This document shows, one piece after another, positions 37,586 through 50,749 of a stretch of DNA of 64,000 bases. Source of the stretch: Piper betle (lineage: Eukaryota > Streptophyta > Magnoliopsida > Piperales > Piperaceae); contig JAURVB010001656.1 in the NCBI GenBank assembly GCA_033002965.1, positions 1 through 64,000 of the forward strand, written 5' to 3'. Position 1 is the first letter of the stretch. Every line of letters begins with the position of its first letter. A model generated the notes under the pieces. It saw nothing but the letters and a program-made list of their open reading frames with translations. It ran no database searches and was not told the DNA's origin. The position numbers and the translations under genes were made by a program.

Positions 37586-37621
<36 letters not shown>

Positions 37622-38926
37622 TTATGCTATATATACCTGGAAAAAAAATGATGCATGTTACATATGTCAGTCGGTTTCAACAGTTCAGATGGGTTACAAG
37701 TCCAGAGGTTGGGGTTTGGGACCCTCCTTCGTTCTGAGAATCACCCCCGGCGTGCAAACACAGGTTGGGTACATATATATGAGCGTTCACAATGGACGTC
37801 GTCGCTTTCCCTGCCCGTTGCTTTCAACCAAGTTGGCTTCTTTCAGACCAGGGTTGGTTTCGCTTGTCGCTTTTTATATATCATCAATCTTGTCCACATA
37901 TTGAAAGATCCGTATCTTTTCACCTCGTCCAAAAGAAAATGCTTTCTCTCCCAACAACCACCTCCCTTAGCTATCTTAGCTATTTTATTTATATATATAT
38001 ATATATATTCAGATTCTGAATATGTGACAGGCCGTTCCTATTAATCTCATTCAATTGTCTCAACTCGGGGAAAAGATGAAATAATTTTTAATTGAATGAT
38101 TGATATTTTCCTTTCCAAATCAAACAATAGATATTTGTTCATTACTTTCCTTGTATCCGATCGATTGACAGATACATAAGCAGGTAGTCATCCATGGACG
38201 TTAAAATTATGTTTTGTTAGAATGACAGAAGAAAAGCACGAAAATCCAAAGCTATTCTTCGTTCCCCACCATAAGATACCTTGTTGGGTCGCAGCATCTC
38301 TTTGGACGATATTCTTTGGATTTGAACGAAACCTATGTCGTTGGCCGGGCCCTCTTGTTTGGCTTCGGTCTCTATCGTTCCCAAACTACTAATTCGACAA
38401 CCACCACCGCTAACCTTTGCAGCGTCAATAACATAACTCCAAGGACTGTTGCAACTACCAACGTTCCAGATCCAAACTGTACAAGAAGCTTATGGGCAAA
38501 GCTCTCATGCATTACTTTAATTTTATTAAAAAAACAATTCGACGAACAAAATATAGGCGCTAATAAAATCAACAGCCCAGACATTTTTTGTTCTCTATTA
38601 CACTCATCACTGTGAATGAAAGTCATTATAAAATTATTTACGGAAAATTAAACCCTAGACGATGTTTTAGAAACAAAACAAGTGGCAATTCACGGTATGA
38701 CAGGAGTTCAAAAGTAAATACACAAATAATTATTGATAACAGTGATACATAGCCACAAAACAAAATGCTCAGGCAAATAATAACAGCAATTAAAATACCC
38801 ACGAATCTGCCTACTCAACAGCAGTAGTTACCGCATGTTAATTACTTTACACTACAAAAAGGGGACCTGTTTGTAGGGAGAGTGAACAAAGGCTGCCAGT
38901 AAAAGGCTTAAACACTAACAATGGAG
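34015..38926. other. 4.9-kb intergenic region without a recognised gene
   Basis: No family could be recognised. Three pieces look less random than the rest: 34791-34991 (opposite-strand open frames, the minus one reading GRKGPRLVYISRFLY); 36330-36560 minus, open and ending at a CAG/GTACGC donor; and 38372-38540 minus, a hydrophobic stretch ending VVVVELVVWER. None has enough support for a gene call. A 9-bp inverted G-box pair lies at 37322-37352 and TATATAAGCC at 37244. Confidence 0.45.
37322..37352. promoter_or_regulatory. Inverted pair of G-boxes
   Basis: CCCACGTGA and its exact reverse complement TCACGTGGG are separated by 13 bp. Each holds CACGTG, the core bound by plant bZIP and bHLH factors. 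TATATAAGCC lies about 80 bp to the left. No adjacent coding exon was recognised, so a promoter role is only suggested; a short hairpin is the alternative. Confidence 0.35.
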
Positions 38927-41900
38927 CTATAATTCATATTTTAGCCTCCCTTTCAAAATGCCAGGAACAGGATGTGAAGCGCTTGGCTTGCCCATAAGGC
39001 TTGGCCTTGGATTAGGCAATTGATTTTGACGAAGGCTTTGCTTGCTTGAACCGTCTCCTTCATTGGCTCCAGAATCCTGCCTTATTTCCACACTGGGCGA
39101 TTGACTCAGGTTCATCGCTTTGAGGACATATGCATCATCATGCAACTCGAAGGGGGTGCTGCATTATTAAACAACAAGATAAGAACAACTGGTAAGCCTT
39201 GAAATGACGATACTATGCTACAAGGTAAACCAGATTAAACTAGCACCATTTCTCTTTCAGAAAAGTGCAATAAATTGTTTACATAAAAATCAGGCACCAA
39301 CTTTATTCACTTGTAATTACCTATTGAAATCAAAGTGCACGAGCTGCATATCTTCTGAAATTTCTACCTCAACGGTCGCATGCGGACGTGTCTGATGTGG
39401 AAAAAATATAATTAAAAGGATAGTCGGTCACAATTCAGCAAAAGAAAACCAAGAAACCAATAAAAGAAAAATCTGCAACCTGATAAAAGTATTGAACCTG
39501 TAAAACATTCCGCAAGCATCATAATAGGTATATTGAAATGGAGAACCACTAAAAAAGAATTTCCAGTTCCAATTGTTTTATTCAATAAATTTAAATATGT
39601 CTAGTAATATGTGTCAGCTGATGCAATACAAACTCTTAAATTCTTAATGACTTTCTGTGCCAATTAAGCAACAGAAGATGTTCTTATAAATAAATATCTA
39701 ATAACTGCTAACTAGATACCTTTCCTGACGTGTTTCTCACGATAATCTACCAGTAACCAATCCTTTTTATTCTGGGGGTGCACTAGAGTGCCTTTTAAAT
39801 ATTACTGCTGCATACTTGTATCAACCACATTCAAACACAAAATAGCAAGAAGCTACAGTTATTAAGTTAGTAAAAAGAGGAAAGTCCACCATTACATTTA
39901 ATACAAACCAGCTTTTGGTGGAAGCATTAATCTCCTACGATACCTAAGACAAGAATTTTCAAATAAACCCAGCTTTCGAATTTAAAATTACAATTCAATT
40001 GGAAATAGAACAGGAATAAGAATCTCACAGATCCTTATAGCCAAGCAAGGATACAGCTATGCCTAGCACACTTCATGATACGTGGAGTCGTGCAACGCAA
40101 AATGACAATTGACCAACCAGGCAAAAAAATAGACTAAATCCTAGTTTTCTAGAATAAAATTCTAAACAGTGCAATATTATTATATTAATTTTCCTACTGA
40201 AATGCAGAAAATAAATAGTTTAGCTTGGCAATAAGTTCATATAGTATCGAAAATCACCTGGACTAATATAAATGGCAGTGCCACACCACCAGCAGGAGCA
40301 TGACCAGAGTCATGCAGTTGCTCATTCCGCTGTATCAACTTTTGAAGGCCTACAAACTTGTGTGATGCACAAGTGGGTTATGAAAGTTCTATGTAACAAA
40401 AATTTGTGATTAATACACAATTTGAGTATCCATGTATTGCTTCAAACATAAACAACCAATAAAAAGTAATCAACAGAATGCTTGAATAAATTACAACTCA
40501 TTGCTGTTTAAAACTAATGCAGGTGGTCATAAGCAAATTTAATCAAGGCAAACCAAAACTGAAATTGAAACCTCATTTTCTAAAATTAGGTAAAAAGAGT
40601 GCAAAAGGCTGTGCAATACAGATTTGACTTCCAAAAATCAGTCTAATACTTGTTGGACAGAAGGCTCCTCTACCATAAGGTAGTTATCATGCCATCTTGA
40701 GCAATATGAACATCAGCGTTCCAACCTCAGTGACACTAGGGAATTTCTACAAATTGAAACGGCTAATAGGACAACCAAAGTAGTGAAGCAACTACTATAG
40801 AAAGACATGAACAAATAAGACCGATTTAAAATTGCAAGACAAAAAAACAAGTAACTGCCAACCAATTTCTACGTCTGCTCACTCAGCGCCAGAAAAAAAA
40901 TAATATATCCTCTGCTGCTAAACAGAAGCAGACACAAACTCTGACAAGAACCATGTCTACTAACACCTCTAATAGAAATGTGAATATTTTGTCAACTTTC
41001 ATGCCATGTAAAAGTCGCCATTATGCCACTTTCTAGTAATTGAATTACTTATTCATGAAACACACCATATGTGATCTCCCCATTTCACTAATAATAGTTC
41101 CATGTCTAACCATTATTCTTCCTTCTCAATTATCTTTACCATTTTGGTATGTGAACTCATTTAAACATAAATCAAATTACAGTGATTGCTCCAATACGAA
41201 TTTGCAGGACAACGAAATAACCATAGCTTGAAAAATTAGTGTGTATGAGTTATAGACGCAAAAAAGAATATACTACCGATCAACTTTGTCACAACATACA
41301 CAACGTCATGAAATATAGTTTAACAGCAAGTTTCTATGTTCAATATTTTGCTAATGAGAACACTGCTGCATAATATTTCGCCCTTCATGAAAATAATGGT
41401 TGCAAGAATTTTTATCAAAAAAATTCCATACCTGATCTTCTAGCTCCCTTAAATATGCTGCTTTCTTGTCAATTCTATTTTTAAGGTCAATTCGCTCTGA
41501 CTGCAACAATTCACAATTCTATGATTAGAATCGCAAAAATAAAAATAAAAAATAAAATAAAGTAATAATGTCAGATCTTGCATAAGGTAATTAATGCAAC
41601 CAAGATGTTGGTCAGATTAATGAAGAAGACCAAAAAATATCGTCATTTTTTCAGGAAGATTAGAGGTATTACCATCATTACTATAAGAAAAGTATAATCA
41701 TCACTATGATATCCTCACTATCTACAATTTATTCCAGAAAGGGCGGCGTCAGCACCATGGATTCTTTGTCATCGATCTCATTGCTTCCATATTTAAATCG
41801 ACAAGGAAACGAACACAAATTTTAATTCATAAAGGTGCAACCCTTACCTTTAGTTCTTCAACATCACTTAAGTTTGTGCGAGGTAAGCCTTTCCACTGAA

Positions 41901-44384
41901 TTTCTTTCTTATCTTTTGATATAATATCCATTGCCATGAGAACATTAAGGGCATCATACACTCTCCGCCTTATGTTTTTCTCGTCATATTGCTGTTGCTA
42001 GTTAGAAGAAAAATCATTCTCCAAATTAGTCCCAATATAGGCTTCACTAACTAAAGTTTGTTTACCCTTTCTAACACAGACCTGATCTGGTGATGCCAAA
42101 TGACTACTAGAATCTGCAAATTCAGCCACAAGTTCATCCGCAACCTGGAAAAAATATAAATGAAAAGATAAAAATGAAACTGAGAAAAAAATTCACCAAT
42201 AGAAAATATTAAAAATATTTGTTGAAACCATCAGAATTCATAATATAAATCGAGTTCATGTATATTTTAACCTTTGACAAACCCCAAATTAGGATGTGAA
42301 GGATGATGATGTCCATGACAAACATGACATGAAGCGACCAACTACTTTCTGACTAATCTCAATTAAAATTTCTGCAAAGCTTAATAAATTTCACAACTAA
42401 TTATTCCTTTTGTCTTGCCCATCTCATTTATCCGATCCTTCAATCAATTAAATTTTCGTCTTTTATAACTTAGATGTTTTATATTTGATAGAGAAGTGTT
42501 TAATTAAGGGATTTGGCCTGATGGTCAAAAGCATGATAATCCACGAACAATTGATCTGAAAATCCAGACTTTCCATTCTTGGTTGGATAAATATATATTC
42601 TGGTAATGTCTAGGGACACTCAAAATTTCTTATAAGACCTTTTAACTGTCTTCCTTTGCAACAGTCTCTTGCTCCTAAAGACCGGTGAAAGCTCAGCTAA
42701 CTTCATAGCAAGTTAGACACTAAATAACAAATCCGTTAAACAGAAATCAACACAATCAACACAGCCATGGCCCATAGCACGCACGTCTTTTCAGCTACGG
42801 TTGACAGATGAACCACAGCAAGGACAAAGTGCTTTCTCGTAGCTTACTCAATGACCTCCATTTCTGGCTATGTATAAATCTGTTCTCGTCATACCATTCT
42901 TCTATTTGTTTTTCAAATTCACAACATCTGTAAGCTAGTAGCCTATGTTCTCGAAATTCGGCATATGATGACACTGCCAAAATGAGAAGTACCTAACTAC
43001 CAGTACCTAATATAAGAAGTGAATAGATATACGACGAAAAACGAACCTCATTGTATGTTGTTCGTCCTTTGCTCTCCACTTTCTCGCAAACTAGAAAAAA
43101 TAAGACAAACCCAGGAAGAACCAGTTAGCAAGCGATAATGCAACAGCATGGCTTAAAAGTTGATATTCTCGTTATACTATGCTAAAATAAAACAAAAGAG
43201 AAATACAGAAATCCAAATTTCATTTTACAAATGCCAGCCAACAAAACATTTCAAAATAATAAGTGGATAACCAGCTTAATATATAAATGTAAAATAGTAT
43301 TATCTTTACCCAAACCTTATTTTTAGATAGGCTGAAGCATTCGACACCATTACTATGATATATACTGCCCTAATAAAAAAGAAAAAAACTTTCCAGTAAA
43401 CTAAATACAACAGAAATATTATCAAGATTTTGTCATCTCCCAACAAAATTACAACTTCGATGTCTTAAAACGGACAATCCATGTATCTAAGAGAGAGAGA
43501 ATGAAAAAAATCTAGGAGGCATATGTGCACAAGATTTTTTGCGTTATCCGATTAGAAGTTCTCGTGTTATTATTAGTGGAGCAAACCAGTGATCCTAATT
43601 ATTGCATACACAAAGTTTCACAGTCAGAAAGCACGCATGCAACATGAACGCTGTCTTTTCATTGACAATAAATAATCCTACCATCCATGCTCACCAGGAT
43701 GCCTGTGAATTAGATGCAGGAATCAACATAATATCAAACCAATAATAAGTTGAAGCACATTATCAAATTTAATCACCTTTCATGCTAAACTGTCGCAATC
43801 CCCGACCACCTTTATCTGGCCCAATAGCTCGAGCAGCTCTTTTCTTTTTCCGAGCACTGTTTGACAATAGCATCAAATATAGAAACAAAATTAAATTCGA
43901 CAATATCTATGCAACAGGTGCCCACGCATCATCATAAACGATAAATGGCACTAGATACAGCATAATGTTCCAAACCACGCACATAAAATCTACTCTCAAT
44001 CCGAAATAAGTAAAACAAAACAATCAAGCACAAAACTACCAAGAACACGAAAAAAAATAAAGAAGAAGAAAGAAAAAAAGAAGCAAAGAGCGCGACCGAC
44101 CGGCCGAGCGAGGCCGCTTCATCGCCGTGGGTGTCGAGATGATTGAGGCGGAGGAAGGTACTGTCGCTGGCCGGCGTGGCGGCGCCTGGGCCGGAACCGC
44201 CGTGGTCGCTGCGGCCGGCGGAAGGCGAGCCGGCGCTGCCGCTGGTGGTGGACACGGAGGGGGTGCCGGCCACCCAGGAGCGCGCGGGCACCGGTTGCTG
44301 GAGCGGGCGGGAGTGGTGGGAGCCGTTGTCCTGGTTCGAAGCGCCGCTTCTCGCCGCCGGCGCAGATTTCCCGGCGAGGCCCAT
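38927..44384 (-). CDS. DP: DP transcription factor (E2F dimerisation partner)
   Basis: DP proteins pair with E2F to bind cell-cycle promoters at G1/S. Nine minus exons, all in phase: 44384-44101, 43856-43777, 43090-43047, 42144-42082, 41997-41848, 41500-41432, 40356-40258, 39391-39321, 39158-38927, giving 363 residues. Residues 1-95 are a Ser/Pro/Gly-rich GC-rich N-terminus. The winged-helix DNA-binding domain spans about 112-198 ([63 protein letters not shown]). The heptad-like dimerisation part follows ([18 protein letters not shown]) and the DP-specific box ([40 protein letters not shown]). Plant DPA and DPB are similar in size; sequence favours DPB type. Exon 7 uses the acceptor CACAAG before TTTGTAGG, as the nearer TAG would shift the frame. 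No break was seen. A GAATCGG-family repeat ends about 100 bp upstream of the ATG. Confidence 0.93.
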
Positions 44385-44479
44385 GGCGGGGTTGGGGATG
44401 AAGATGAGTGGAATCGGTAGGATCGAGAGGATTTCGTTTAAAAGACGGATGCAAATCGGTGATTATAAAAATGGGTTGT

Positions 44480-45350
44480 AAATCAGCGCATTTGAACTCA
44501 TTTGAGCCGATTCTACTGTAGTTGAGCCGATTCTATTGTATTTGAGCCGATCATAAAATAGATTTGAGTCGATCATAAAATCTAATGATTTGAGCTGATT
44601 TGGAGAGGCACGGGGACGGGATGGGTGGCGAGAGCGAGCAGCAAAAGGTGGCAATTGTTGTGAAGGGGAGGGAGTAGGGCGACAACAAGATGGGCGGTGA
44701 TCGGAGTCGAGCAGTGTTGCCCTTGCTAAGTGTTGCCTAAGCGGCAGCCTTTGGCCTATCTCGATAACAACATGCTGCAAGGGATAACAAGATCTTCGAA
44801 AAGGAGACGGCAACATGGCGGCTCGATGGTGCTCGGGGCAGCACGATGGCGGTTGAATTACATAGAGAGAGCGTATAAACTCGTGACCTTCTCCTTATTA
44901 TAGTAGAGACAAGGCGGCGGCCAAAAAGATAGGGGACGACTCGGCAACGTATTGGCGGTGACCCGTAGCATCGATCGACAGTAGTGCCACAGCAGGGGTC
45001 GATGTCGATGACGTGAATCAGGGCGGCGTTGAGGGTTTGAGAGGGAGAGGGTGAGAGAGAAGCATGGTAAAAATAGTTCGATGGCAATATCGTAAATAAA
45101 AGTTAATTGATTCCCGTTCAAATAAAAAATAATATTAATAAATTTTAAAAAAATCTTAAAAATTTTAAAAAATCCTATAAAATATAATATATATTATAAC
45201 ATTACATGAATATATTTTATAACTAATAAATCACCTAAATTGCCCACCAATTTTAACTAATTTAAATAAATTAATTTTTGTCTTATATTATGATAAATCG
45301 GTCCGATTCAATAACCCTCTTTCAATCCAATTCAAAGTCCATTTCTAATT
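44480..45350 (+). mobile_element. GAATCGG-family repeat, copy B
   Basis: Begins with repeated TTTGAGCCGATTCTA-type words (44497-44590), passes through a GC-richer middle (44600-45060), then ATCGTAAATAAAAGTTAATTGA near 45091 and an AT-rich tail with AAAAAAATCTTAAAAA (45147), and ends near CGGTCCGATTC (45298-45310). The same order and words occur in copy A in the same orientation. It lies directly upstream of the DP start codon, so it probably supplies part of the DP promoter or leader. Confidence 0.5.
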
Positions 45351-46191
45351 TTTGCAATTACGAACGAAACTCCTATTCAAAGTGTTTTTTTTAAATAAAC
45401 TTCTTCGTTACAATTAATAAATTAAAAGTCAAGAGAATGATTTTTTTAATTAAACAATTTTGCGCTTTGTTTTAATTTTGTAGATTGATATTTATGCGTA
45501 TATTGATGTACGAAAATAATTTTTAAACATATATTGTTCTATATTGATAAGATTTTCTAAAATAATCGTGTATGGCAATTGTTTTCCATTATTCTTGTAC
45601 TCATTGGTTATAACACTTTTTTATGATATTTTTTTTCTGTAATCATATAAGTATTTTGAACTATAATATACTCTTACTAATTAATTAATTAATTATTAAC
45701 TCATTATTTAATTAATATTAATAAAAGAAAACTCAATACTAACCTGATAATTAAAAGCATGAGCCAATTAAAATATAATAAATCTAAAAAATAAAATAAA
45801 AATATAATTTCCTTCGTATTATCGGGTTCAAATTTTGTTAACTTTAATTTTTTGATAAAAAAATAATAATAATATATTTCATGGTATTAGGTTATGAGTT
45901 TAAACCTCGCTAACCTTAATTTTTAATTTCATATTAACAATAGTTTTTCTAATTATCTTTACGAATATAATTAAAAATTAAATAATTATAATTTATTTTT
46001 CATTCAAATAAAATACATAATGTCAATCATATTAAATTATTATTGTCTATTTCACTATTTATTTAAAATTTATATATATAATTAAAATTTATCCTATATA
46101 AATAATGCACGACGCACAACATCTTACCTAGTTTTCATTAAAAGTTAAACACAAAACCTATGGTATTCCTTGAGAACGATCTTATCTACTG

Positions 46192-46226
<35 letters not shown>

Positions 46227-47300
46227 CAATGGATGCGATCACTTTTTTTAAACTTTATGGAAATTTATTTAGAAGTATGTATTTATTTAAGGTCGTTATT
46301 AAGATTAGACCACTAGATCCGAGAGATGTATGCCTTACATAAGGGCCCATAGTCGAAGGCTTTGGCCCATACAGTTGGACTAAGGTCATCGTGTAGTATC
46401 TTAAAACTTTTTTCCCACGCTAATATATTGAAACTGTCCAATCCATGATCTTGACAAATTATTAATCAACCCTAAATTTTACATTTTTTTCCCCGAAAAA
46501 GACAAAGACCTTTAAACCATAAAGTAGAGGGCAGAGCAGAGGGTATCTGCTTTCTTTCTCTCTCTCATTTTGTTTTTTTATTCTTTTTTGTCCTGTCTTT
46601 TTTTCTTTTGAAAGCAAGTTTGTCTGTATCACTCTTCAATTTTGTATTATTGGGCGTTGATTTTCAGATGGGATTTTAATATATTTATTTTCCCCAAGCG
46701 AGAAACCCACACAGCTTAACAGAGCCCAAAATTTGGTATTATGTTATTAATATTTTCTTTCCATGGCGCATTATGTTATATATGTTGGGCTAAATGTTTC
46801 CGTTACTGTATATCTCTACAATCCTCAGGTGCAAAACTTCACATCGTATTCATAAAGGATTAGACAACGAGACGAGAACAATCACCCCAGCAGTTCTTCT
46901 CTGTCTGCTACAGACATCCATATTTTACAAGGGTAAAAATACATTAGGCACAGAGAGTGTAAAAAATCCGGTTAACAGGGATCATCACGCCATGGTTATT
47001 GTTACAAACTGCTAAACAATATAAAACCGAAAATTTTCATATACCTTATTATGTTGTTATTCCTACGCTAACTGCAGACTAGAGGCTGGGTTGATCAAGC
47101 AGGCTACCGAACACAAGTAATCAGTATATTCGGTTGTATTAGCAGGCAACTGAAAGACTAAGACGGCTATGACACACAATTTCCATCTGATACACAATTT
47201 CATGTGCTGGCTCAGAAGTCACCAGCCTAACTCTCTCTTGTACATCCTTGGAAGGACAACCATTTGATCTTAGTTTGTAGCGGCTGGAGGCCAAGTTTGC
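45351..47300. other. AT-rich intergenic sequence
   Basis: 45351-46480 is very AT-rich with a (TA)n run at 46196-46225. 46500-47300 is more complex and resembles the 3' flank of a minus-strand transcript, but no coding frame is recognised. Confidence 0.45.
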
Positions 47301-47740
47301 ACCTACAGTAAGTAAACTTCGCCATATTTGGACCTTGCAGCTTCAAGCATAATCTCCGAGCAAGTCATCGTCCTTGCTCCACTGTTCATTTAGTCACATC
47401 GAATAAAAATTGGGTAATGAAATGCCAACGGTAACAGTGTGGCAAGTAAGCACTCAATGTAATTCACAGTAGCGGAACGTGGTGGCTTTAATACCTACAT
47501 TTACTTAGAGAAATCAACATGATAAAAAATATGCATCCTGGATGAAAAGCCCTAATAACTATGCCTACTCTAGGGCAAAACAACAACAATAATAATTTTT
47601 TTATGGGTAACTAAGCATAGAAAATTTTATGTAAGATAAAATGTCTCATACTACGACCCCAGGAGATAGTCTTCTCCCACATTCCTTTGTCTCCATTCAT
47701 CACTGGAGGACTCGGGGAGATACTCCATCCATTTGGGTAA
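47301..47740 (-). other. Exon-like segments of unknown gene
   Basis: Two minus-strand pieces look like short terminal exons: one reading WSKDDDLLGDYA then stop (about 47390-47350), one reading WMEYLPESSSDEWRQRNVGE then DYLLGS and stop (about 47725-47650). They lie 3' of the hAT remnant and could be its downstream exons or part of an unrelated lost gene. I do not recognise the family. Confidence 0.25.
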
Positions 47741-48339
47741 GCAAACAACAAGTGGTCAATTGTATTGAAATAATTTGAGGACAATGATAATTATGTAATA
47801 GTTAAAACGGATTGCAGAAAGCTGCATTGCATCAGTGCTTATGTGGAGTATCTCAAGGCATCGGCACAAGTTCAATCCAAATAACCATTCAAAAAGTCAA
47901 CATTTTGAATATAAAATTTACTCTTGACTCTAAAAATCACCAGACTTTTTCAAATGCAACAGACAGATCCATGTGAAAGTCAATGGCAACAAGAACAGAA
48001 AAATACTCTTTTCACTTCACAATGGAAGCAAAATTGTATTTTGCACCAAGATATCAACAATAGAAACCAAACAAAAAGCTCATAAAAATTATGCATACAC
48101 ATCTCGCAAGTCAACTGTCTATCAGTATAAACAAATTGATCGTACCAATTTAGTATCGGAACTCATTGAGTTATGCTCACTGCAATGGACTCCAAGTCGT
48201 ATTGACCATTAACATGCTCCACGTAAATGGGATACACGGTTGAAAACAAGTCAAGATTGGCAAGGGCTTCGGCTGTTCCACAGTAGAAAAATATAAGACC
48301 AGTATAAACCGATCTAAATTCAAAGAGATAATTTGTATA

Positions 48340-49747
48340 CTTACTCATATTGTTACTCCTCAGCCAGTCCTGTGTACAAATTAAGCTTTGGATGATCTCC
48401 GCACTCATGCAACTTCTATTTGGGTCAATAACCCGCTCTCCTGTATTGAATACAGCCTCTGACATTACAGCTGATAATGGAAGAGATAGTAAATCCATAG
48501 CAATATACGCTAAAACAGGATATTTAGACCCCATCGTTTTTCACCAAGACAAGACATCAAAATCAGTTGCAAAATTCTCTTGCAAAGGAATCATCACTTC
48601 CTCCAAGTATAAATCCAATTTAGATTTCGTAGATTGAGGTAATGAAGTCTCCTCCAGATATTTGCTAAGTCTTTTCATTCTATCGCTTCATGCTGTAGTA
48701 AGGGAAGAAACTTCAACCGAAGTAGTTCCATCATCAGCAATAGTAACGTCAGATGTTTGACTGCCGTCGATTGGTTTGGTTTCTTCATTTACTTGCCTCA
48801 TAACATATTGGTATTCATCACACAGCGTAGCCAAACACGATCGAACATTCAAAATTTTTCCTGACCCAAGTCTTCACCATAGATCATTGGAAAATAAAAT
48901 TCAATGGGCTTCATTTTTAGCCGTGGGTCCAATATGGAGGCTAAAGCCAACACCCTATAAGAATTGTTCCAATAAGCATCGAAAAATTCCAGGATTTTGC
49001 AGGAGATAGCTTGTTGATTGCAACTTTACACTGAGGCTGAAGTTTCTTTATGAACTTCTGAAAAGCCAAATGATCAACAAGAGAAAAAGGGTACTCGTAG
49101 CCTCGGCCAGATCTTGCCTGCTTCTTTCCTGGTTGAATTTTGTATCGTCATATACCATCAATCCATAATTTTTCCTTTTAGTAGGCTTTATGACTTGTCG
49201 CATTAAATCTGTACCTTTACCCTTTTCAAGCTTAACATTTGGAAACTTTCCATCTACATGTCTCCAGAGTGGATTGTTACCTTGGCTCTTACCCCTTTCC
49301 TGTCACCTGGCAGTACTTTATGACAGTGATGACATTTAGCATAAGTTCCGTTTTTTGAGTCAAGTCTATCAAAGTGCTCCCAAATTTTCGATGTCAATTT
49401 CTTCTTCTGAAGTGAGGACATAATAGGGTCGTCTGCTACCGTCAAAGCTTTCAACGATTCTTTTACTTCAGTTTCAATATCTTGATCAAGCGTGAAATTA
49501 GGACACTTTCCTTTAAGATGTCTCCATAACTGAGTGGTGCCATAGTTACTCTTCCCTGGCAGTTGCGTGCAACAGAAACGACATATAGCATATACTCCAG
49601 CAGCAGCATGTATTTTATCAAAGTGGCCCCAGACCTTTGACGTCAGCTTTCGTTTTTTAGAAGACGAAAGAACTGAATCGTCCACTTCTTCAGCATCCTT
49701 ACTTTCAGCTTTAACAAGATCCCTTACTACAGACTCGGACATACTCT
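48340..49747 (-). pseudogene. BED zinc-finger hAT transposase pseudogene (RICESLEEPER-like)
   Basis: Two tandem BED fingers (KLTSKVWGHFDKIHAAAGVY with Cys pair CRFC; KLTSKIWEHFDRLDSKNGTY with CHHC) start at MSESVVRDL (49742). Then come the frame-shifted piece NNPLWRHVDGKFPNVK, a short catalytic-core remnant LALASILDPRLKMKPIEFYF, and the C-terminal dimerisation domain SKYPVLAYIAMDLLSLPLSA, MSEAVFNTGERVIDPNR, IICTQDWLR-like LICTQDWLR. A frame break occurs at the G4 run near 49288, another near 48860; in-frame stops fall before SDRM and in W-stop-KTMGSKYP (about 48538). Most of the middle of the transposase is missing. A leader-like GC-rich stretch lies at 50150-50300. It is a dead element or failed domesticate; related domesticated genes are intact. 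Confidence 0.85.
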
Positions 49748-49769
49748 GCAAGGTGATAATAAACAACAT

Positions 49770-50680
49770 TCACTTCGAAGACATTCAAGAACATGATATG
49801 GAACAACAAGACATTGTAAAATGCAACAAAAACATAGCAAATTACAAAACTTACATAAGCCTCACAAATTTTAATATCCTCAATAACTTCCTCTTCTTAA
49901 CATCATATCATGCAGCCTTGCAGTTTTATTACCACCACAAAGTCAGTTCAATGCTAAAAAATGTTATAAAAAACATTTATTTAAGAAGAGTGATCCCTTT
50001 CGACAGACTTGAACATACTCACCAACTTACGATAAACATTCATTTCTAAGCGGAAACATGATTTGGCCCAAGTACAACAAGGCATTGCAGCTGTAATGTA
50101 AACAAAACACATACAAATCTTCAATAAACCAAAAAATTTTGAAAATACTCAATATCTTCCTCCGGAGAGATGGAAAGGATTACAGCGCTGCTCTCCCACC
50201 GGAGTCTAATTTCAACGTCGGAGACGGAAGCCAACGCCGGCGCCGGCGACAGAGCCCTCCGAGCTGAAGAATCCGGTCGGACGTTTCGGACAGCAAGATC
50301 GGACTCGGACTCGATCTGAAATTGGCTGCGAGTTTTGGTGTTATGATCAGACCCACCCACCCACACTTTAAAATTTTTTAAGATATCATGATGTACGTGG
50401 TCACATTGTACGGATGATTTGATATGTACTGGTTTCATGATTGATTTGGCATAAAAATTATTAAAATATATTATTTTTTATTTAATAAATTAATTAAATT
50501 AATATTTTTTAATAAGACAATCATATTTTTATAAATTCAATAGTTAAAAAGAACAATATATATAAATTTCGTATGTTTTTTTATTTATATAATTCAAATT
50601 TTAATATCGCTTTGAGTTGACTACACTTGCTCCAATTGAGTCAGAATTTCAATTTTTAAAACCATAATTTAAGGATAATT
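49770..50680. other. 5' flank of the hAT pseudogene
   Basis: 49770-50130 has ORFs without recognisable content. 50150-50310 is a GC-rich island with minus-strand leader character (repeated GGCGCCGGCG-type words). 50450-50680 is AT-rich. No gene supported. Confidence 0.4.
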
Positions 50681-50749
50681 TTGAAGGCATGTATAAATGT
50701 TAATCTAAAAACCGTCTTTAAAATTAAGCCACCTTTACTGAGGAAGAAT

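Noticed and set aside
38372..38626. 84-residue minus ORF with a hydrophobic stretch
   Set aside because: One possible membrane segment but no homologue recognised and no exon context.
44119..44481. ORFs on both strands overlapping the DP first exon
   Set aside because: Shadows of the GC-rich DP N-terminal exon, which is confirmed by phase with eight further exons.
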